A DNA stretch of 64,000 nucleotides, taken from the NCBI GenBank assembly GCA_936432065.2, contig OW386293.2, positions 61,898,265-61,962,264 of the forward strand. Reading direction: 5' to 3'. The stretch is from Rutpela maculata (lineage: Eukaryota > Arthropoda > Insecta > Coleoptera > Cerambycidae). Shown here piece by piece: positions 11,664 to 22,917 of the stretch; the stretch's first letter is position 1; each line of letters begins with the position of its first letter. The notes under the pieces were generated by a model, which was not told the DNA's origin, did not search any database, and saw only the letters and a list, made by a program, of their open reading frames with translations. The translations under genes were made by a program, and so were the position numbers.

Positions 11664-12080
11664 GGGGTCAAGGAGTCAGCTACTTGGAGAAAAGCTGAGG
11701 GGAAATGGCCATCCTCTATAAAGTTTCTCTCAAGATCGTCCGTGCGCGGCTCAATGTCGCATCCTGCCCGAGGTGACCCTGCGTTCGGCTAAACACGGCG
11801 GATCTAGACAAGGTAAGTCGATAAAATCCTCCAAGCCAAGGTGTACGCAACCCGTGCCGAAGGCTGAATGGCACCGGGGCGAAAGGTGTCATTAACGGGG
11901 CCTCCGGAAAACTGGGCAATCTTCCGGAGTATTTTGCCTTACCACAGCAATGCAGGGCTCTACTGTGGCGGACCAACATTCCTTTGCTACTCGTGGGAAC
12001 CATATGGTGAAAACGACTAATAAAAATAAACCAAACGAGAGGTGTACAACCCTCGATCTTCAAATCGAAGAACCTATGGA
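11664..12080 (+). mobile_element. LINE-3 5' end (5' UTR and start of first ORF)
   Basis: GC-richer sequence beginning GGGGTCAAGG directly after the TSD ACCCCACAGAT. The first ~285 bp is non-coding. A frame beginning at 11950 runs into PMEI at about 12080, where LINE-4 is inserted. This frame lines up with 15882 onward: the segment ending CCTATGGAGAT matches CCCATGGAGACT before 16080, which is how I place the LINE-4 edge. Confidence 0.7.
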
Positions 12081-12671
12081 GATAATTGATCTCAAGGAAA
12101 AACTGGAAATAAATATACTGGGAAAACAAAAGGCTAAAAATATTAACCATAACCGAAAACCAAATCAAGACGAAGCGGACACTTCTCCAATAAGAAACAA
12201 AGAAAACCATGCTAAAAAACCAACAAGTGAACCTGAAAATAAGTACCACAAGATGAACTATGTAAAAACTTTGAAAGGTAACAATAATCAACTTCAAGCC
12301 TGTCATAAAAACATCACCGACGAAATTCTAATTGTGTCCGACGATAAATCTTTACAAATGAAACGAAATACCAACCTACTATCTGACAATCCAGTTGCTG
12401 GGAAAATCTATGGCAAAGCCCAGCCAAATGATCTTCTAAGTGCAGCACAGAAAGAAACTGGATTTGGATTGGTGGACTTAACGAAAATATATCTCTAGAC
12501 AACGTCAAGGAATACACTCAAACTATATTTCCTGACAAACAAGTGTTTTGTTATGATTTAAAATCTAAATATCGCAAAAAATGTTACAAAATTGGAAGCA
12601 GTGAACTCAACGAAGAAGAACTTATGGACCCAAATAAGTGGCCTCAGAAAGTTATTTTAAGGCCCTTTTAA
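12081..12671 (+). pseudogene. LINE-4 ORF1, C-terminal part
   Basis: Lysine- and asparagine-rich frame ending at 12498, then a frameshift and a continued frame to a stop at 12671 ending with DPNKWPQKVILRPF. This WP...V...RF end is the same as in the ORF1 copies at 41366 and 58024 (for example PSSWPKSMAFKRFDF) and is the usual C-terminal domain of CR1-group ORF1 proteins, thought to bind RNA. The upstream boundary with LINE-3 is at about residue 44 of the open frame beginning at 11950. Confidence 0.65.
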
Positions 12672-12803
12672 CAGCGCACATCTAATAAAAAGCCTAGAAC
12701 AGAAAATAGACAACCTACCTAAGGATACTTCAGCAAATACATCACGTTTAAATATTGGTCATGTAAATATGCTCATATATAATGCTTACGAAATAAAATC
12801 AAC

Positions 12804-13706
12804 TTGCTTGATGTTTTTGCAAATACAAAGAAACTGCATGTTCTCTGTATTACAGAGCATTGGTCAAAAGAACTGGAACTAAATAACATAATCATACCCG
12901 GCTATTCTCTGGTAAGTCACTTTTGTAGGACAAACCACGAACATGGTGGGGTAGCAATTTACATTAATGACGAAACATGTACTTGTAACCCCAAGAATAT
13001 AAAACGTGTTGATACCTTTATATCCGAAATAAATATTGAACATTGTGCCATATCAGTAGAGTTTAATCAAAAACAATTAAACATTCTTGCAGTTTATAGA
13101 CCCCCCGGGGGAGATCTAAATATTTTTTATACGAATCTGTCTTGTTTGCAAAATATTAGTCAAAAAGGTGAGAACATCATTCTCTGTGGTGATATCAACA
13201 TAGACCGCATGAAACAATCGATGCAGAGGGATATATTAACTGATATATTCACGTCATACGATATGAGAATGTGTTTTGAAGAATATACGCGCATTTTCAC
13301 TAATATAAATAATGTTACTTTCAAAACGGCCCCAGATTACATAGCCACTAATTTGGCAGAGAAGAGCTGGACAGCCTACATATGTAACCCTTGTATCGCT
13401 GACCATCTAGCACAAATAATCTGTTGTGAGGAAGTTATAACTTCGGTAAAAAAGGATATAATGTATTATAATACCAGACATTTTTCAACAGACAACGTGG
13501 AAAAATTTCAATATCTGCTAAAAAATACATGTTGGGACGTTTTCTATGAAAATGTTGACAGATCACTTGGCACATTCACTGATCTGTTTACAAAGTGCTT
13601 GGATGCTGCGTGTCCTTTAGAAACTCATGTTGTTAAAAACTCTATCTTAGCTAACTGTAAAAATTGGTTAACACCCGAACTAATTGATGAGGGTAACGAA
13701 CTTTAA
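12804..13706 (+). pseudogene. LINE-4 ORF2 endonuclease domain
   Basis: Apurinic/apyrimidinic-like endonuclease of a LINE: CITEHWSKE, HGGVAIYI, VYRPPGGDLNIFY, the LCGDINID catalytic motif and a diverged C-terminal IADHLAQI (the SDH motif has become ADH). The frame then runs into the endonuclease-RT linker and stops at 13706. The start is internal; earlier residues near 12760 are in another frame. Confidence 0.8.
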
Positions 13707-13748
13707 AACTTACATTGGGTTACCTCTCAACTAAATGACCATAATTTC

Positions 13749-15084
13749 ATGGAACTTTATAAAAACAAAAAAAGGCAACATAGTACGAATCTAAAGAATG
13801 CAAAAAAACTCTACTTTTCTAATTATATAAATAAATCAGAAAACAGTCAAAAGCAAGTATGGTCTCTAGTAAATGCGCAACTAGGACGTAATGGCAAAAA
13901 GGAAATAACTACTATAAATATAAATAACATTCCAACCTCTGACGTAAAAGAAATTACACTTTGGTGATTATTTCTCCAGAGTCACTGGAGAGAAAATGAT
14001 TCAGCATTTTTCTAACAATATCTCAACTGAATGCACCACTAGCACGCCAGTGACAAACTCGTTATTCTTAGAACCAGTATCACAGGCGGAAATTTTAGAA
14101 ATAATAAAAAATTTGAAACAAAGCTACGGCAGGTCTTGATGGTATAACTACCAAAGGGTAAAATATGCAGCCGAGTTTATTGCTGAACCTCTAACTCATA
14201 TTGTAAACGAGTGCTTTCAACATGGATACTTTCCTACTATCCTTAAGATTGCTGTCATAATTCCAATATTTAAAAAAGGAGATGATCATGAGTGCGAAAA
14301 CTATCGCCCTATATCTATCCTGAGTGTAATTTCTAAAGTGATTGAAAGACTGATTTTAAACAGAATAGCCGCATTTCTTGACAAGTATAAAATAATTACC
14401 AACTTTCAACATGGCTTTCAAAAAAACAAATCTGTTGAATCAGCCACTACCCAGCTGCTCCAGTTTGTGTATGATGAGATGAATAAAAGTAATCATGTAA
14501 TAGGCCTGGTTTTTGATCTCAGTCGAGCTTTCGACACCCTTAATGTGGAGTTTGTAGTACACAAGTTGAACATACTAGGGGTTAGAGGTGCAGCTTTAGA
14601 TCTCATTCAGTCCTATTTAACTAATAGAAAACTTATAGTAAAGGTTGCAAATGTTGAATCAGATCAATATGAAGTAGAACATGGAGTACCCCAGGGATCG
14701 GTGCTGGGACCACTGTTATTTGTGTTGTTTGTTAATAACTTACCTTCTACAATAACAGAAGGGATTGTCGTAATGTTTGCGGACGACACATCTATAGTGG
14801 TGTCCTCACCGGACCCACTGGACCTTCAGTCAAAAATCGAAAGAATACTTGTACTATATGAGGAATGGTGTTACAAAAACATTCTCATGCTAAATATTAA
14901 TAAAACAGATTGCGTATATTTTTCCAAACGCAGATCTCCATCAGACAACCTAGTTAAAGCTATACCAACAGAAAACTTTTCAACCTCAGTCAAGTTTCTT
15001 GGCACGATTGTTGACGGTGGTCTGTGTTGGGATCAACACATAGATCTGGTTTGCAATAAGACAGTTAAAATGTGTATTCGATAA
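13749..15084 (+). pseudogene. LINE-4 ORF2 reverse transcriptase domain
   Basis: The linker frame (13749-13967, with SNYINKSENSQKQVWSLVN) and the RT frame (14338-15084) are separated by about 370 bp in which the N-terminal RT motifs, including a recognisable NYRPISILSVISKV, are spread over shifted frames. The RT frame has VFDLSRAFDTLN, HGVPQGSVLGPLLFVLFVNNL and the catalytic FADDTSIVV. Several frameshifts make it inactive. Confidence 0.8.
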
Positions 15085-15565
15085 TAAATTACTGCTAAAC
15101 ATTTATTATTCTCTAGTTTACCCACACTTATCGTACAATGTAATTGCCTGGGGAATGGCTGTCCATATAAATAGTGTGTTTGTCTTGCAAAAGAGAATTA
15201 TTAGATTTAATATGAAACCAGGTGAATCTTGCAAGGCACAATTTAAAAACAATAAAATACTCACTATCCACTGTGTATACATTCTAAACATCATCCAATT
15301 TCTAAAAAAGAATTTAAATAACTTTCAAACAAACTGGGAATGTCATTCATACAACACCAGACATGGTAAGTTACTAAGAATCAAAAGTCATAATACAACA
15401 ACTCTTGAGAAATCTCCATATTATGCAGGTATGAAATTATACAATAACCTCCCTGCTGAAATTAAAAATATAACACCTCTTCATAAATTTGTTTATGCGC
15501 TGAAAGAATTTCTGATTGAACACAGTTTCTACTCGGTGAGAGAGTATTTGAATCTCTGTCTGTAA
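15085..15565 (+). pseudogene. LINE-4 ORF2 C-terminal region
   Basis: Continues the ORF2 in a new frame: LQKRIIRF, YNTRHGKLL, YYAGMKLYNNLPAEI and LIEHSFYSVREYL. This block is strongly like the LINE-1 fragment at 5745-6206, so the two LINEs belong to the same or sister families. The 3' UTR follows to the (TATTC)n tail. Confidence 0.75.
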
Positions 15566-15881
15566 TGCAGAGAACATGTCTATACCTAGAGCGTTATAAA
15601 AGACACTTAATGATAAGCATAGTGATAACCATATTGTTTTTACTGTACTTTCTCTGTATTTTAAAATTGTGATAATCTTAAAAGTGTCTTATTTTTTATA
15701 AACTTTTATATTTTAATTGTTATGTATATCTCGCCTGGTGTTTTGTAATATTTTTATAATGTTTTATAATATTTTTTATATACATGTATTTGTTTTTATT
15801 ACATTAATTTTGTCAAATTACGATCACACACATACTATGTATGTCCAAGTGTCAATAACTATTCTATTCTATTCTATTCTA

Positions 15882-16215
15882 TTGGGATAGATCCCACTCC
15901 GCAAACACGCCCGATCCCACCGGATCAGGAAAGGGAGCTGTTAAAGCCGATTCCTGAGTCCGAAGGAGAGGACAAATCAGAGGAGGAGCCCGAAGCTTTG
16001 GGCAATCTCTCTTCTAAAAAAACCCAACGAGAGAGATACAAGTACAATATCTTCAAGTTAAAGAACCCATGGAGACTGGGATAAATCCCACTCCACAAGC
16101 ACTTCCGAACCTGTCAGATCAGGAAAGGGAGCCGGTTCCTGAGTCCGAAGGAGAGGACAATTCAGGAGAAGAGGAATCCAAAGCTTTGGACAACCTCTCC
16201 TCTGAAAGAGAACAG
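15882..16215 (+). repeat. Tandemly repeated N-terminal segment of LINE-3
   Basis: Two copies of a unit about 185 bp apart: 15882 onward and 16075 onward. Both encode an acidic segment (PTPQ...DQERE...PESEGED...LSS). The first copy has shifted frame and stops at about 16063; the second lies in the open frame starting at 16069. The beginning of the first copy is left of LINE-4 (to 12080). Confidence 0.7.
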
Positions 16216-17426
16216 CTAAGGGGGGCTGCAACAAAGCTCCTTATCCGTTCACTCAAGAGTGGAATACCGTATGAAATCACCTTGCAGTCAGTGTTCGAAC
16301 GACGTGACACCAACCTGCCGCCGGAGATGGTTCAACAAACTTTCTCTGAGCGAGCTGAAACGGGAAAACGTCTACAGTCTGACAGCAGTTCACATGACCA
16401 GCGGGTAAAGAATCCCTGCGAAAGTGAAACTGTCAAACCCTCCTTTAAGGTAGTCGCAGAAGGAATCAACCTGAAGTTTACGCACATCAGGTGCCTACAG
16501 GCGAATTTACAACATGCCAAGGCTGCCACATACATCCTTAGCAGAAGATTCAAGGAAGGGCAGATTGACATTGCCCTTATCCAGGAACCTTGGACAACCA
16601 ATACAGGCCGAGTAAACGGACTAGGAAACACTTCTGGCAAGATAGTATCAGATGGCTCTGGAGAAAAACCCAGAGCCTGTATCTTGATCAGAAATAACAC
16701 TGATTACTTTGTACTCTCAGGTTACTGCACCAAGGATATTGTAGCCATCCGCTTATCGCTACCGGTGGGGGAAAGCAAAATGGACGTAATAGCCTGTTCT
16801 GCCGGGGAGACGGGGGTGCTGATCAACCTCCTCCACCTGCGGTTAGGTCGTTAATCGCCTACAGCAAGAGGAACAACATTCACCTTGTTATTGGATGTGA
16901 TGCAAATTCCCACCATACTGTATGGGGCAGCACAGACATTAACCAAAGAGGTGAGTCACTTTTTGAATACATACTAGGTGAAGGGCTAATTGTGAATAAC
17001 ATTGGAACGGAACCAACCTTTGTCACTAGAAATAGAAGAGAGGTACTGGATTTAACAATCAGCTCAAGCTTTGTGAGCAACAAGATTACTGATTGGAAAG
17101 TATCCTCTGAACCCTCGTGTTCAGATCATAGACACATTCTATTTAACATAGAAACTGGACCAAGACCTGTGGTGACGTACAGGGATCCTAGGTGCACTAA
17201 CTGGAGTGGGTATAAACAATCTCTCCAGGCACACCTTCAATCCACTCTCACCACAATCAGGAATCGTGATGAAATAGAAATTGCGGCGGAACAGACCCGG
17301 AGCGCAATTATTTCAGCATATCATGAAAACTCTCCACTAAAAACGAAAAAAGACAACAGAGGGGCATCTTGGTGGAACAAAAAATTAGATAAAATGAGAA
17401 AAGAAGTTCGATGCCTCTGTAATTGA
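16069..17426 (+). pseudogene. LINE-3 endonuclease region
   Basis: Open frame 16069-16854 begins with an acidic ~130-residue N-terminus and continues as a LINE endonuclease: LQANLQHAKAATYILSRRF, IALIQEPWTT, RACILIRNN. A frameshift at about 16850 moves the rest to frames that read VIGCDANSHHTVWGS and CSDHRHILFNIE (16992-17426), covering the catalytic Asp/Asn and the SDH-type motif. The EPW and NLQHAKAAT spelling is that of the R1/LOA/I group. Endonuclease would nick the target to prime reverse transcription. Confidence 0.8.
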
Positions 17427-18650
17427 GCTAAAGATTCGGGCAACTGGGAACAATATAGATCTGCGCTAATGGACTATAATAAAAAAATCAGATGGGCAAA
17501 TAGGGAATCTTGGAGGAGGTTCTGCGAGAGTATTACTGACTTACCTAGCAGCACTAGAATCCACAAGATCATTTCCAGAGAGCCGGCAAGAGAATTTGGT
17601 ATGGTAAAACGTCCAGATGGCTCATTTGCTGAATCTGGAAAGGAAACCCTTGAACTCCTTACACTGAACCACTTCCCAGGGAGTTCGATTCTGGATAACC
17701 AACAACCATCACCATCGGGAGGCTGAACCAAACGACCTCACAAAGACGACTGGCTGGTGGCCAAAAAGGTTATCACAGCACCAGCGATTGAATGGGCAAT
17801 CAAATCTTTTCAACCATTCAAATCGCCTGGTGAGGATGGCATTTTTCCAGCGCTGCTACAAAATGGACTGGAAATACTGCTACCTTTCCTCATCAGACTA
17901 TACAGAGCTGGTCTGGTATGGAACTATATCCCATCCAGTTGGGCGGCGGTAAAAGTGGGTAAAAAAGGTAAAATATACCAACACTGGGTCGGACAGAACC
18001 AGACCCTAAATCGCTAAGACCCATCAGCCTGACATCATTTCTGTTGAAAGGCCTAGAAAAGGTTCTGGATGGACATATCAGGGGAAACATCCTGAGTACC
18101 TATCCTCTGAATGTTCACCAGTATGCCTATCAACCCTGCAAATCAACAGAACTAGCACTAAATAACCTGGTCGGGAAAATCACACAATCTCTTGAGAAAA
18201 AAGAGATTGCGGTCGCAGCATTCCTTGACATCGAAGGAGCATTCAACAATGCATTGCCCAACTCCCTATATACAGGTGCGGCTGCTAGAGGAGTTGAGCT
18301 AACTATAACTGGCTGGATTCAAGATATGCTTGAAAACAGAATCATAACGACTTCTCTGATTCAGGGCCGCAAGAGGGTGTCCACAAGGCGGGGTTCTTTC
18401 CCCCCTTTTATGGTCACTGCTTGTGGATGATCTGCTGCCCATTCTCTCTCTGTGGGAAGCCGAGATTCAAGCATATGCGGATGATCTAGTCATTATGATT
18501 GGAAAATCTGAAGAGGTACTCTTTAATACCCTTCAAGAGGTGCTAAATACAGTCCATATTTGGTGTGAGAGGGAGCAGATGACTGTGAACCCCCATAAAA
18601 CTGTAATAGAAAAAGGAGGCTGAACAATTTAGTGCCGCCCTCCTTAGCAG
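17427..18650 (+). pseudogene. LINE-3 reverse transcriptase region, multiply frameshifted
   Basis: RT motifs are spread over at least four frames: FQPFKSPGEDGIFPALLQ (17757-18017), HQYAYQPCKSTELALNNLV and AAFLDIEGAFNNA (18044-18430), then QAYADDLVIMIGK (18423-18623), the catalytic YADD. The PQG-type motif near 18380-18430 has been damaged. The order and wording fit the R1/LOA/I group of LINEs. Confidence 0.8.
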
Positions 18651-20340
18651 GTGAAACTATTCCATTTGCGGAGGAAGTGAAATATCTAGGTGTTACACTA
18701 GATAAATCACTCAACTGGAACTCCCATCTGGAAAAGGTAATCCACAAGGCACGACTTTTCTTGTGGACATGTCGCAGAATTTGTGGAAAAACCTGGGGCA
18801 TAGGTCCCCAACAAATATACTGGCTCTACATTACGGTCATAAGACCAATGGTAGCGTATGCCTCCATAGTTTGGTGGTCGAAAGGGCTACAACAAACGAC
18901 CAAAGCTGAACTCTCTGGTCTACAGAGACAAGCATGTCTGGCAGTAACTGGTGTGATAAGTACCACACCGTCAGCGGCTCTGCAAATCTTCCAGGATCTA
19001 CCCCCCCTCCACATCTACTTGGAGAGAGAGGCCAGGTGGGCAACATACAGACTTCAACAAGCGGTAATATGCTGCTGGCTAGCATCATGGAATGTAACAG
19101 GCTGTCAGATGACATGGAGTATCATGGCATCCTGGGAATGCTTTCAGATGTGATGCCTACCGCGACCAACTATAAACTGCCTTTTACAGTCCTTTTTCCT
19201 GGAAGAGGCGAATGGGATCAGAACAAAACTGACCTACAAAGAGTAGACATCTGTTGGTTTACAGACGGCTCCAAAACCCCCGAGGGAGTTGGAGCTGGAG
19301 CATACAGTCCTCCTTGTGGACATGTCGCAGAATTTGTGGAAAAACCTGGGGCATAGGTCCCCAACAAATATACTGGCTGTATATTACGGTCATAAGACCA
19401 ATGGTAGTGTATGCCTCCATAGTTTGGTGGTCGAAAGGGCTACAACAAACGACCAAAGCCGAACTCTCTGGTCTACAGAGACAAGCATGTCTGGCAGTAA
19501 CTGGTGCGATAAGTACCACACCGTCAGCGGCTCTGGAAATCCTCCAGGATCTATCCCCTCTCCACATCTACTTGGAGAGAGAGGCCAGGTGGGCAACATA
19601 CAGACTTCAACAAGCGGTAATATGCTGCTGGCTAGCATCATGGAACGTAACAGGCTGTCAGATGACATGGAGTATCATGGGAATGCTTTCAGATGTGATG
19701 CCGACCGCGACCAACTATGAACTGCCTTTTACCATCCTTTTTCCTGGAAGAGACGAATGGGATCAGAACAAATCTGACCTACAAAGAGTAGACATCTGTT
19801 GGTTTACAGACGGCTCCAAAACCCCTGAGGGAGTTGGAGCTGGAGCATACAGTAGCAACCCAAAGGTAAGAATCACTTCGAGCCTGGGTAATTATGCAAC
19901 TGTGTTTCAGACGGAAGTTGAAGCCATTGAACTGTATACAAGGAGAGTTGAGCAGATGCATCCTAGACACAGATCAATAAAAATCTTTTCAGACAGCCAA
20001 GCAGCTCTTAAAGCTCTTGGCTCACATCGCTGCAATTCTAAATTGGTCTGGAACTGCCAAAAGGCTCTAGCCCGATTGGGCAGATACAACAAATGAACTC
20101 TGGGCCATTCTGGCTTGGAGGGCAACGTAGTAGCCGACTCCTCAGCCAGGGAAGGTGCGGTATCAAAATTTATCGGACCGGAGCCAGTGCTTGGCATATC
20201 GGCAAGCACTGCGAAAACAACCATCTTGGCCTGGATTGAGGGGAAAATCCTCCAATACTGGCAAGAACTACCAGGATTAGTTCATTCAAAGGAGTTCATC
20301 ACATACCCCTTGAAATCAAGAACTAAAAAACTATTAGAGT
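18632..20340 (+). pseudogene. LINE-3 RT thumb, connection and RNase H, with internal duplication
   Basis: After VKYLGVTLDKSLNWN the frame enters a block ending in the start of RNase H (DICWFTDGSKTPEG). That block is duplicated: 18761-19308 and 19314-19853. The second copy leads into a complete RNase H with TDGSK, TEVEAIELY, FSDSQAAL and, after a small frameshift at about 20095, GHSGLEGNVVADSSARE. The frame then ends in a region (SRTKKLLE) whose continuation is at 22014, across sLTR-1. A RNase H domain places the element in the I/LOA superfamily. Confidence 0.8.
18761..19853 (+). repeat. ~545-bp tandem duplication inside LINE-3
   Basis: Unit 1 18761-19308 (548 bp) and unit 2 19314-19853 (540 bp) are near-identical and 553 bp apart, joined by CCTCC. 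The 8-bp length difference is one indel (in unit 1 at about 19131), which throws unit 1 out of frame; unit 2 lacks it. About a dozen substitutions separate the copies. Confidence 0.9.
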
Positions 20341-22013
20341 TGTAACAGTTCAGAATTAACAATTAAAAATATAGTATGAAAAGAGATATATTTCAATAAG
20401 GGTACAGCAGGTGAACAATGTTATTGTTGCTTAGTTTCACTGACATGCAGCATACAGGTCTCGGCACAGTAGTGGTAGTCCTCCGAACACACTTGCCTCA
20501 CCATTTGTCAGGCCCGCTATGTCTGGTTACCTCTTGTAACTTCATGCCTTGCATTAAATTAAATGAGATTTCCATTGGCATCTTATGAAGTCCCTGGGAC
20601 CCAATTGTTTACATTACTGCCTATAACAAATACAAGGTTATGTTGTAATCACATTATCAAGTAGGTAATTAATTAAATAAAGGACTAATAGATTATCTGG
20701 TTATTATAAATATTTAGTAAATTAAATTCGTAAATGTTATTCAGATTTGTTTTGATTTTGATTGGCAAATGTCAAAATTTAAGTTAGGGATTTTAATATT
20801 GATATTAATGGACAGCTTGATTGGCAAAGTGGCGCAAAATCACCCTTTTTTTGCTTTCAAAAAGACAAAAAAGGAGGAGACATTTTTTATTTGGCTGGTT
20901 GCTGAACAGATGTTAATTTAAATTCCATATTAAAACAAATCAACCTAATAAGAACCAAGGTCAGTAATTTCTTTTTTTAAATAATATTTTAAGTTTTAAA
21001 TAAATATACATACCTTGGTAGTGGTGATGGGGGTAATACTTTTTAGGTTTTTTTGTATGCCCTATGATACCACCCTTCAGCCTCTATCTGCTCTTATGTT
21101 GTGCCAACTGGGTATAAAGCTGTCTATATGAGCCATTTAAACCTCCATCTAAATATATGCACAAGAGATTAATGATAATTATTGGTGCCAGGTGGTCTAA
21201 CGAAAACTCTTGCCTTGGGTGCAGAGCTTATTTTTTTGGGAATCGCAATCACTCGTAGAGGGCCTGCATATGGTAAGCGGAACGCTGGCATTTATTTCAC
21301 CACAGAAGGGTAAGTGTTTTTCTTCTTTTTGAACCTACCAGATCGTAGTGCCATTACGTTCGAAAGAAGCAACTTAGTCTTCAGCGACACAAAGGCATGA
21401 GCCATTGTATATCTGTACATTTGCCTGTATATTGGTCATCGTTTATTATTCGTTATTTTATTTAGTGTATACTTATGCCATTTTATTTCTTTATACTTAA
21501 TCCTGATATAACTTCCTATTTTTTTATTTTGTCATTGCATATGTAAGCTAAAAACAGCTGTTTGCGGTCCTGAAAGCTATCGATGTTTAAGGCTAGATGA
21601 TATATTCTGCAAATAATTTTTATACTATTTATATCATACTCTATACAATTTATATAATTACTTACCCATATACATAAGTATATTTTCCGCTATTATTATC
21701 TGTGATAACTGGAATACCTTCACTTGCATCTTGATACTTTTGTTTATACTACCATATATTTCTATTATACTTTTTCTTTGGAATTTGTGTTTTGTCTCCT
21801 CATTCCCTACCTCTGCCAATTAACCTTGGCTGGCGCCCGAAGTTTACAATAAATTTCCATCTGTTCATTTAATATATTCCCAAGCTATCTTTTGAAATTT
21901 TATGATTGACATAAGAGACCTTGCCCACGACCCGCTGTCGACATATGAGCTGCCGAGTAGCCGAATGATCACTTTGGACCGTTTAAATTTGGTCGTGACT
22001 GTTTACGTCACAG
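20341..22013 (+). mobile_element. sLTR-1, probable solo LTR (TSD GAGT)
   Basis: A 1673-bp non-coding segment beginning TGTAACAG and ending CGTCACA, with GAGT on both sides (20337-20340 and 22014-22017). Removing it and one GAGT restores the LINE-3 frame from LLE to LNKLHLRTLVG. TG/CA ends and a 4-bp duplication fit a Ty3/Gypsy LTR left by LTR-LTR recombination. It contains a TGGCGCCCGA string at about 21831, which is not at its edge. Its strand is not certain. Confidence 0.75.
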
Positions 22014-22252
22014 AGTTAAATAAGTTGCACCTAAGAACTCTAGTTGGCCTATACACTGGGCACTGCAGACTTAACCACCACCTACACAAACTCGGAATAG
22101 CGGACAGCGCTGAATGCCGACTGTGTCTGGAGGAGGATGAAACGGCAGCACACATTTTATGTACCTGTCCTGCTGCAGAAAGAACCAGATTCTCACTTTC
22201 TGGCAAAGGGCAACTGCTGCCAGAGGATCTGGACAACCTCTCACCCAATAAG
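22014..22252 (+). pseudogene. LINE-3 C-terminal zinc-binding region
   Basis: In-frame continuation of LINE-3: LRTLVGLYTGHCRLNHHLHK followed by the cysteine-histidine motif CRLCLEEDETAAHILCTC, the standard C-terminal knuckle of R1/LOA/I-type ORF2. The frame is broken by Ty3-3 after SPNK and resumes at 54865. Confidence 0.85.
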
Positions 22253-22903
22253 ATGTACTGTTGTGGATTATAAAAATAAATGTTTTAGACAGCTTGTAAT
22301 GAAGCATTCTTTAAATTCCAGCTCCATTACTAAGATTCCGGATTTACACACGACACCAATGTTCCTACAGCGTGTTGAACTGGGACCCCTCGAGTCGTTA
22401 GTCATTCCCCGGCGCCGTTTCGCCGCCAAAACCAGAGCGAATGAGCCTGACCTGGAGACCTCCTACAGCGCGTTGAACTGGGAAACTTCTTGAGTCGACG
22501 ATATTCACCCGACGCCCGATGCCACTCTCGTAGCAACAACAAACGTCGCACCGCAATCGTTACACTCTCTCTCTCTCTCTCAGATAATAGAAAAATGTTG
22601 TCCTAAGAACCGTAAAAGATACGGACATATAACCAGTACCTGTATGTTATGTAACACTGCCACACATTACCTGTTTGGAGAAGTAAATAAATTGTTTATA
22701 TTTTTATTGGGCTGTCTTATTAACTAATTTGGACCCTGATTAATCTCCGAACCAGCTACCCGACAAGAAACCGTTACAAGCTCAACACGTTTTATTAACT
22801 TCGTTACAAAACTCAATTTCTAACTGTCATTCTAGTTACATTTTATTAGATTTTAGTGGTAGCCTTTGGTGCCAATATTGAATTTGAAATTTTAAACATT
22901 ACA
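22253..22903 (-). repeat. 3' LTR of Ty3-3, containing sLTR-2
   Basis: On the reverse strand it starts TGTAATG and ends in CAGTACAT. Without sLTR-2 it is about 163 bp and pairs with 54708-54864, from which it differs by three substitutions and a 6-bp indel. A purine tract GCAGAGGAGAAAAA adjoins it on the internal side (22904-22917). The outer flank TAAG (22249-22252) matches TAAG at 54865-54868. Confidence 0.8.
22295..22778. mobile_element. sLTR-2, solo LTR nested in the Ty3-3 LTR (TSD AGCT)
   Basis: A 484-bp insert beginning TGTAATG and ending CGTTACA, flanked by AGCT at 22291-22294 and 22779-22782. The other LTR of Ty3-3 has only one AGCT at the matching place (about 54749), so the empty site is present in the window. 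It includes a (CT)n run near 22567 and an AATAAATTG-type polyadenylation region near 22686. Family unknown. Confidence 0.8.
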
Positions 22904-22917
22904 TTTTTCTCCTCTGC

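Larger units (their letters stand above)
12081..15881 (+). mobile_element. LINE-4, CR1-group LINE inserted in LINE-3
   Basis: 5'-truncated LINE beginning inside its ORF1 and ending in a (TATTC)n tail at about 15857-15881. It holds the end of ORF1, a near-complete ORF2 in several frames and a 3' UTR. Both edges were found by aligning the interrupted LINE-3 tandem unit with its partner unit; no clear TSD is visible. Confidence 0.75.

Noticed and set aside
21902..22013. The first part of an open frame at 21902-22273 as coding
   Set aside because: The bases up to 22013 belong to sLTR-1; the LINE-3 protein only starts at 22014.
20341..22013. sLTR-1 as a DNA transposon with inverted ends
   Set aside because: The inverted match is limited to TGTRAC; TG/CA ends with a 4-bp duplication fit an LTR better.
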